From Acuticoccus sediminis (lineage in GTDB: Bacteria > Pseudomonadota > Alphaproteobacteria > Rhizobiales > Amorphaceae), in NCBI RefSeq assembly GCF_003258595.1, contig NZ_QHHQ01000001.1:1240001-1304000 (forward strand): a stretch of 64,000 bases of DNA, written 5' to 3'. Below, one piece after another: positions 59,888 through 64,000 of this stretch (positions within the stretch are counted from its first letter, which is position 1; each line of letters starts with the position of its first letter). The position numbers and the translations under genes are program-made. The notes beneath the pieces were generated by a model. It did no database searches and was not told the DNA's origin. It worked only from the letters and a program-made list of their open reading frames with translations.

Positions 59888-61372
59888 ATGCCCTCCATCG
59901 ACACCTATCGCGCCGAATGGTTCGGCAACATCCGCCGCGATCTGCTCTCCGGCCTCGTGGTGGCCCTCGCCCTCATCCCCGAGGCGATCGCCTTCTCCAT
60001 CATCGCCGGCGTCGACCCCAAGGTCGGCCTCTACGCCTCGTTCTCGATCGCCGTCATCACCGCGATCACCGGCGGCCGCCCGGGCATGATCTCCGCCGCC
60101 ACGGCCGCGACGGCGGTGCTGATGGTGACCCTGGTGCGCGACCACGGGCTGCAATACCTCTTCGCCGCGACGATCCTCGCCGGCGTCATCCAGGTCGTCG
60201 CCGGGCTCCTGAAGCTCGGCAAGGTGATGCGCTTCGTCTCCCGCTCGGTGCTGACAGGCTTCGTCAACGCGCTCGCCATCCTGATCTTCATGGCGCAGCT
60301 CCCCGAGCTGATCGGCGTGCCCTGGCTGACTTACCCGATGGTCGCCGCCGCGCTCGCCATCATCTACCTCTTCCCGCGCCTCACCACCGTGGTGCCGTCC
60401 CCGCTGGTCGCGATCGTCGTCCTGACGGCGATCTCCATGACGCTCGGGCTCGACGTGCGCACCGTCGGCGACATGGGCGACCTGCCGGATTCCTTCCCGG
60501 TCTTCCTCCTGCCGCAGATCCCGCTCAACCTCGATACGCTGATGATCATCCTGCCCTACTCGGTGGCGATCGCCGCCGTCGGTCTCCTCGAGAGCCTGAT
60601 GACGGCGACGATCGTCGACGAGCTCACTGACACCGGCTCCAACAAGAGCCAGGAGTGCATCGGCCAGGGCCTCGCCAACTTCTTCACCGGCTTCATCGGC
60701 GGCATGGCCGGCTGCGCGATGATCGGCCAGTCGATGATCAACGTGAAGTCCGGCGGGCGGGGACGCCTGTCGACCTTCTGCGCCGGCATCTTCCTGCTGT
60801 TCCTCATCGTGATCCTGGGCGACCTCGTCAGCCAGATCCCGATGGCCGCCCTCGTCGCGGTGATGATCATGGTGTCGATCGGCACCTTCTCGTGGTCGTC
60901 GATCAAGACGCTGCGCACGCACCCGCGCTCGTCGTCCATCGTCATGCTGTCGACGGTCTTCGTCGTGGTGCTGACCCACAACCTCGCGATCGGCGTCCTC
61001 GTCGGCGTGCTCCTGTCGGCGCTGTTCTTCGCGTGGAAGATCGCGCAGATCTTCCGCATCACCTCCACGCTGTCGGAGGACGGGGCGACGCGCACCTACC
61101 GGGTGGAGGGGCAGCTCTTCTTCGCCTCGGCCGAGGAGTTCTCGAGGGCGTTCGACTTCCGCGAGGCGCCGGGCCGGGTCGTCATCGACGTCAGCCGCGC
61201 GCACATCTGGGACATCTCCAGCGTGCAGGCGCTCGACATGGTGGTGCTGAAGTTCCGCCGCGAGGGGACGACCGTCGACATCGTCGGCCTCAACGAGGCG
61301 TCGGAGACGATCGTCGACCGCCTCGGCGTCCACGACAAGCCGGGCGCGCTCGACCAGATGCTCGGCCACTGA
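59888..61372 (+). CDS. SulP-family anion transporter with C-terminal STAS domain
   Basis: A 494-residue SLC26/SulP transporter. The membrane part has about 14 segments beginning [35 protein letters not shown], with [20 protein letters not shown] and [32 protein letters not shown] in the core. The STAS domain starts about residue 395 with [21 protein letters not shown] and includes [23 protein letters not shown]. SulP proteins move sulfate, bicarbonate or related anions. ATG 59888 was chosen; the reading frame upstream is unlike the family. A universal-stress-protein gene follows 125 bp later, an arrangement also common around SulP genes. Confidence 0.92.
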   Translation: MPSIDTYRAEWFGNIRRDLLSGLVVALALIPEAIAFSIIAGVDPKVGLYASFSIAVITAITGGRPGMISAATAATAVLMVTLVRDHGLQYLFAATILAGVIQVVAGLLKLGKVMRFVSRSVLTGFVNALAILIFMAQLPELIGVPWLTYPMVAAALAIIYLFPRLTTVVPSPLVAIVVLTAISMTLGLDVRTVGDMGDLPDSFPVFLLPQIPLNLDTLMIILPYSVAIAAVGLLESLMTATIVDELTDTGSNKSQECIGQGLANFFTGFIGGMAGCAMIGQSMINVKSGGRGRLSTFCAGIFLLFLIVILGDLVSQIPMAALVAVMIMVSIGTFSWSSIKTLRTHPRSSSIVMLSTVFVVVLTHNLAIGVLVGVLLSALFFAWKIAQIFRITSTLSEDGATRTYRVEGQLFFASAEEFSRAFDFREAPGRVVIDVSRAHIWDISSVQALDMVVLKFRREGTTVDIVGLNEASETIVDRLGVHDKPGALDQMLGH

Positions 61373-61497
61373 GCCGGCGGGGTCGCCGCGTCCGGGAGCC
61401 CACCGTCTCCACCTCATCCGAAGCCAGTGCTTGCAGCCGAGCGCCGAAGGGTCGAACGCTTATGACCGACGAACAAGAACACGCCTCGGGAGGAATC

Positions 61498-62346
61498 ATG
61501 CGCATCATGGCGCTGATCGACGGCTCGATCTACACGGCGAGCGTCTGCGACCATGCGGCCTGGGCCGCCAGGCGGACCGGCGCGTCGCTGGAGCTGATGC
61601 ACGTCATCGGCCGGCGCGAGACGTCGAGCGCGCCGTCGAACCTGTCCGGCAGCCTGTCGCTCGGCGCGCGGTCCACGCTGCTCGAGGAGCTGGCGACGCT
61701 CGACGAACAGCGCGGCCGTCTCGCGCAGGAGCGCGGCCGCGCGATCCTGGAGGCGGCGACCGAGCACCTCGCGAACGCCGGTGTCACCGCCGGCCACCGC
61801 ATGCGCATCGGCGACCTGCTGAGCGAGCTCGGCCAGGTGCAGGACGACTTCGATGTCCTCGTCATCGGCAAGCGCGGCGAGGCGGCGGACTTCGCCACGA
61901 TGCACCTCGGCTCCAACCTGGAGCGCGTCATGCGCTCGACCGGGAAGCCCGTGCTCGTCGCCTCCCGCGCCTTCAAGCCGATCGCCAGGGTGGTGGTGGC
62001 CTTCGACGGCGGGGCGAGCAGCACGCGTGCGGTCGAGGCGGTCGCGCGGGACAGCCTCTTCAACGGCCTGTCGGTTCGCATCGTCACCGTCGGCGAGGAC
62101 AGACCCGCGACCCGCGAGAAGCTCGGCTGGGCGCGCGAGACCCTGGAAGCCGCCGGTCTCGTGGTGAGCGCGGACATCGTCCCGGGCGAGCCGGAGGGGG
62201 CGATCTCCGCCGCGGTGGAGAACGGTGCGGCCGATCTCCTCGTGATGGGAAGCCACGGCCATTCGCGGGTGCGCCACCTGCTGATCGGCTCGTCCACGAC
62301 GGCGCTGCTGCGCTCGTGCCTCGTCCCGATCATGGTCTACCGCTGA
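61498..62346 (+). CDS. Tandem universal stress protein (two UspA domains)
   Basis: A protein of about 282 residues with two UspA modules. The first spans residues 1-145 (MRIMALIDGSIYTASVCDHAAWAAR, then DFDVLVIGKRGEAADFATM and PVLVASRAF). The second runs from about 148 (IARVVVAFDGGASSTRAVEAV, then AADLLVMGSHGHSRVRHLLIGSSTTALLRS) and carries the ATP-binding G-x2-G-x9-G[ST] pattern, while the first half deviates. Start 61498 has a strong GGGAGGA ribosome site; ATG 61462 is an alternative adding 12 residues. It follows the SulP gene by 125 bp, so a shared transcript is plausible. Role: stress adaptation, or regulation of the transporter. Confidence 0.9.
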   Translation: MRIMALIDGSIYTASVCDHAAWAARRTGASLELMHVIGRRETSSAPSNLSGSLSLGARSTLLEELATLDEQRGRLAQERGRAILEAATEHLANAGVTAGHRMRIGDLLSELGQVQDDFDVLVIGKRGEAADFATMHLGSNLERVMRSTGKPVLVASRAFKPIARVVVAFDGGASSTRAVEAVARDSLFNGLSVRIVTVGEDRPATREKLGWARETLEAAGLVVSADIVPGEPEGAISAAVENGAADLLVMGSHGHSRVRHLLIGSSTTALLRSCLVPIMVYR

Positions 62347-62369
62347 CGATCGCCATCGTCGGAGCGCCA

Positions 62370-62545
62370 GGGATGCGGCCGGGTCAAGGGCACGCGCAGC
62401 GCGGGCGGAGCCTTCACCCTTGACGCGGCCGCATCCCGCTTCACCCTGGACGAGGGGTTGGAGGTGGAGGCCCGCGTCAGCGGGCGTCCGGCACCAACCC
62501 CTGCCGGGTGGCGAAGCGGGGGAGCGCGAGGGGGAACGCCCTCGC
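62370..62545 (+). repeat. Dispersed two-hairpin intergenic element, copy 2 (forward orientation)
   Basis: Arms of 21 bp at 62370-62390 and 62417-62437 pair with one mismatch around a 26-nt loop, and a second hairpin has perfect 7-bp arms at 62526-62532 and 62539-62545. The sequence and the order of hairpins match the reverse complement of 23866-24050, including parts of the large loop. The element lies between the converging uspA-like and L,D-transpeptidase genes. Confidence 0.75.
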
Positions 62546-62568
62546 CAGGCGCAGCTAAGCTGCGCCTG
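62546..62568. terminator. Perfect hairpin in the convergent gap, possible bidirectional terminator
   Basis: A perfect 10-bp inverted repeat CAGGCGCAGC / GCTGCGCCTG around a three-base TAA loop. It lies between the two converging genes at the end of the two-hairpin element. There is no T-run on either side, so intrinsic termination is uncertain. Confidence 0.4.
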
Positions 62569-62605
62569 AGGACGAGAGACGGCGCGGAGCGCCGCCCGAC
62601 CCCTC

Positions 62606-63343
62606 TCAGAAGGCGCTGATGGCGGCGATCAGCCCGGTGCGGTCGCTCCCGGGGCCGAGGACGATGACGCGCGTCCCGACCTTCGCGCGGCCGTAGAGGT
62701 CGATGATGTCCTCGTTCAGCATTCGGATGCACCCGGACGAGACGGCGTAGCCGATGCTCTCGTCCTCGTTGGTCCCGTGGATGCGGTAGAGCGTCGAGCC
62801 GAGGTAGAGGGCCCGGGCGCCGAGCGGATTCTGCGGTCCGCCCGGCATCCACTCCGGGATCCCCGGCTGGCGCTCCAGCATTTCCGCTGGCGGCCGCCAG
62901 TCCGGCCATTCCCGCTTCCGGGTGATCCGCTCGACCCCGGACCAGGTGAACCCCTCGCGGCCGACGCCGATGCCGTAGCGGATCGCCGTGCCGTTGCCCT
63001 GGACGAGGTAGAGGTAGCGCTGCTCGGTGTCGACCACGATCGTCCCGCCCGGCTCGCCGGAGACGAACCGCACCGTGGCGCGCGCGTACTTCATGCGGTG
63101 TCGCTCGCGCATTTCCTCGCGCGAGGCCTGGTAGGTCACCCATTTCTGGGTGCCGGGATCGAAGAACTTGTGCTTCGGGCGTTCCGGCTGCACCTGTCTG
63201 GAGAACGATGGGCGGTAGTGGAACGTCTTGCCGGTGTTGGGGTCGACCAGCTCGACCATGTTGGCCCGGGCCGGGGCGCCAGCCGCCGTCATCGCCGCGG
63301 CCACGACGAGCGCCAGGCCGGCGCGTCGGGGATCGATCATCAT
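62606..63343 (-). CDS. L,D-transpeptidase (YkuD/ErfK family)
   Basis: A 245-residue exported enzyme. After signal MMIDPRRAGLALVVAAAMTAAGAPARA comes a linker with FHYRPSFSRQ, and the YkuD domain from about 90: GGTIVVDTEQRYLYLVQGNGTAIRYGIG and the catalytic LYRIHGTNEDESIGYAVSSGCIRMLNED with the His and the Ser-Gly-Cys-x-Arg nucleophile. It makes 3-3 cross-links in peptidoglycan or anchors proteins to it; such enzymes are numerous in Hyphomicrobiales, which grow at a pole using L,D-links. ATG 63343 has a GCAGGAGG ribosome site. It converges on the universal-stress-protein gene. Confidence 0.93.
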   Translation of the reverse strand: MMIDPRRAGLALVVAAAMTAAGAPARANMVELVDPNTGKTFHYRPSFSRQVQPERPKHKFFDPGTQKWVTYQASREEMRERHRMKYARATVRFVSGEPGGTIVVDTEQRYLYLVQGNGTAIRYGIGVGREGFTWSGVERITRKREWPDWRPPAEMLERQPGIPEWMPGGPQNPLGARALYLGSTLYRIHGTNEDESIGYAVSSGCIRMLNEDIIDLYGRAKVGTRVIVLGPGSDRTGLIAAISAF

Positions 63344-63416
63344 GGTGCGCCTCCTGCTGGTTGACGAACCGTGGCGAAAAATAGTTAGCGGCGCGTTAAC
63401 CATCCGGAGCTGAGCC

Positions 63417-64000
63417 ATGCCGAACCCCAACCCCTTGCCCCACCGCCGCTACGGCAAGGGCGACACTCCGATCGTTCTGATCCATGGCTTCGGCGCCGAC
63501 CGGCTGACCTTTTCCAGTCTCGCCAAGGCGCTCTCGGCCTACCGTCCCGTCATCGCCTTCGACCTTCCCGGGCACGGCGAGGCGGTCGGCTGGGAGGGGA
63601 CGCCCGACGCGATGGTCTGCGCCAAGGCGGTCCTGGCGAGCCTCGAGGCGCTCGGCATCGAGCGGGCGACGCTCGTCGGCCACTCGCTGGGCGGGGCGGT
63701 CGTGAGCCTCGTGGGGCTGCGCAAGCCCGAGCTGGTGGAGCGGCTGGTGCTGCTGGCGCCCGGCGGCTTCGGACGGGAGATGAACGTTCCGCTCCTGCGC
63801 CGCTACGCCGCCATCGAGACGGCCGCGGACGCGGAGGCTGTGCTCGGCGAGTTCTTCGGCTCCGATTCGAGGGTCCCGAAGGCGCTGCCGCGGCAGACGG
63901 CGGAGCAGCGCTCCAACCCCGGCCTCGCGCAGTCGCTCGCGGCGATCGTCGAGGCCATCACGAAGGGGGAGGGGCAGGGGGCGCTGCCGCTCGCCGACCT
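63417..64000 (+). CDS. Alpha/beta-fold hydrolase, 5' part only
   Basis: An open frame that leaves the window with 194 residues visible, starting MPNPNPLPHRRYGKGDTPIV. It has the strand and oxyanion loop LIHGFGADRLTFSSLAKAL, the Asp-containing AFDLPGHGEAVGWEG and the nucleophile elbow LVGHSLGGAVVSLVG, with serine in GxSxG, then a cap region (VPLLRRYAAIETAADAEAVLGEFFG). The acid and histidine would lie beyond 64000. Relatives include AcoC-like and haloperoxidase-like esterases; the substrate is unknown. It is divergent from the L,D-transpeptidase, with the two starts separated by 73 bp. Confidence 0.85.
   Translation, partial: MPNPNPLPHRRYGKGDTPIVLIHGFGADRLTFSSLAKALSAYRPVIAFDLPGHGEAVGWEGTPDAMVCAKAVLASLEALGIERATLVGHSLGGAVVSLVGLRKPELVERLVLLAPGGFGREMNVPLLRRYAAIETAADAEAVLGEFFGSDSRVPKALPRQTAEQRSNPGLAQSLAAIVEAITKGEGQGALPLAD

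Noticed and set aside
59888-61372. SulP transporter STAS domain as a further partner of the RsbW/SpoIIE switch
   Set aside because: STAS domains are a normal part of SulP proteins; the gene is almost 50 kb from the switch and adjoins a universal stress gene instead.
62546-62568. Confident rho-independent terminator
   Set aside because: The stem is perfect but no T-run follows on either strand, so I list it only as a low-confidence terminator.

Overview
The window is one contiguous, gene-dense stretch of very GC-rich chromosome (roughly 70% G+C by eye) from an alphaproteobacterium, most likely a Hyphomicrobiales (Rhizobiales) relative. The evidence is the order low-Mr phosphatase-like gene, infA, maf, yacG, the RpoH-type sigma factor, the serC leader RNA ahead of serC-serA, and the many TRAP/ABC uptake and FAD oxidoreductase genes. 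No rRNA, tRNA, CRISPR array, phage or insertion sequence was recognised.

Region by region: 1-1443 is a housekeeping block. 1632-13057 is the most unusual part. An RsbW-like kinase and a STAS antagonist are followed by two divergent operons that mirror each other. Each begins with a small two-TM periplasmic sensor, followed by a larger protein in which the same kind of sensor is joined through a HAMP-like linker to an MFS transporter core. The leftward operon adds an orphan ABC-type binding protein and a GNAT acetyltransferase. The rightward operon adds a sensor-HAMP-SpoIIE (PP2C) phosphatase, and a convergent PAS-adenylate/guanylate cyclase closes the block. I read this as a membrane-sensing partner-switching locus with sensor-MFS fusions, and I do not recognise it as a described system.

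13296-15641 is a UvrD/PcrA helicase. 15838-27800 is a catabolic island: an FGGY kinase with two FAD oxidoreductases, divergent from a DeoR regulator and a TRAP transporter, then a glutamine-synthetase-like enzyme, an iron alcohol dehydrogenase and an alpha/beta hydrolase. 27940-33729 holds a two-domain 3-dehydroshikimate dehydratase, an ExoD-like protein, a receiver-only response regulator, a GlcD-like flavoprotein and a MaoC-type hydratase. 34088-38043 holds rpoH, an RTX repeat protein, a methyltransferase and a 1-Cys peroxiredoxin.

38128-43114 is an imelysin / di-haem protein / imelysin / DUF1513 operon of the iron-regulated type, divergent from a peroxiredoxin-like gene. 43990-49168 has a ThiY/ThiX-like transporter pair, a large one-TM protein and purA. 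49333-56798 has an EamA transporter, a hydroxypyruvate-isomerase-like enzyme, a coiled-coil membrane protein, a methyltransferase and serC-serA behind a leader RNA. 57113-64000 has a GAF-GGDEF cyclase, a pirin, a SulP transporter with a universal stress protein, an L,D-transpeptidase and a truncated hydrolase.

At the DNA level there are two further patterns. Tandem repeats of 9, 15 and 28 bp start at the stop codons of three genes. A two-hairpin intergenic element is present in two inverted copies about 38 kb apart.
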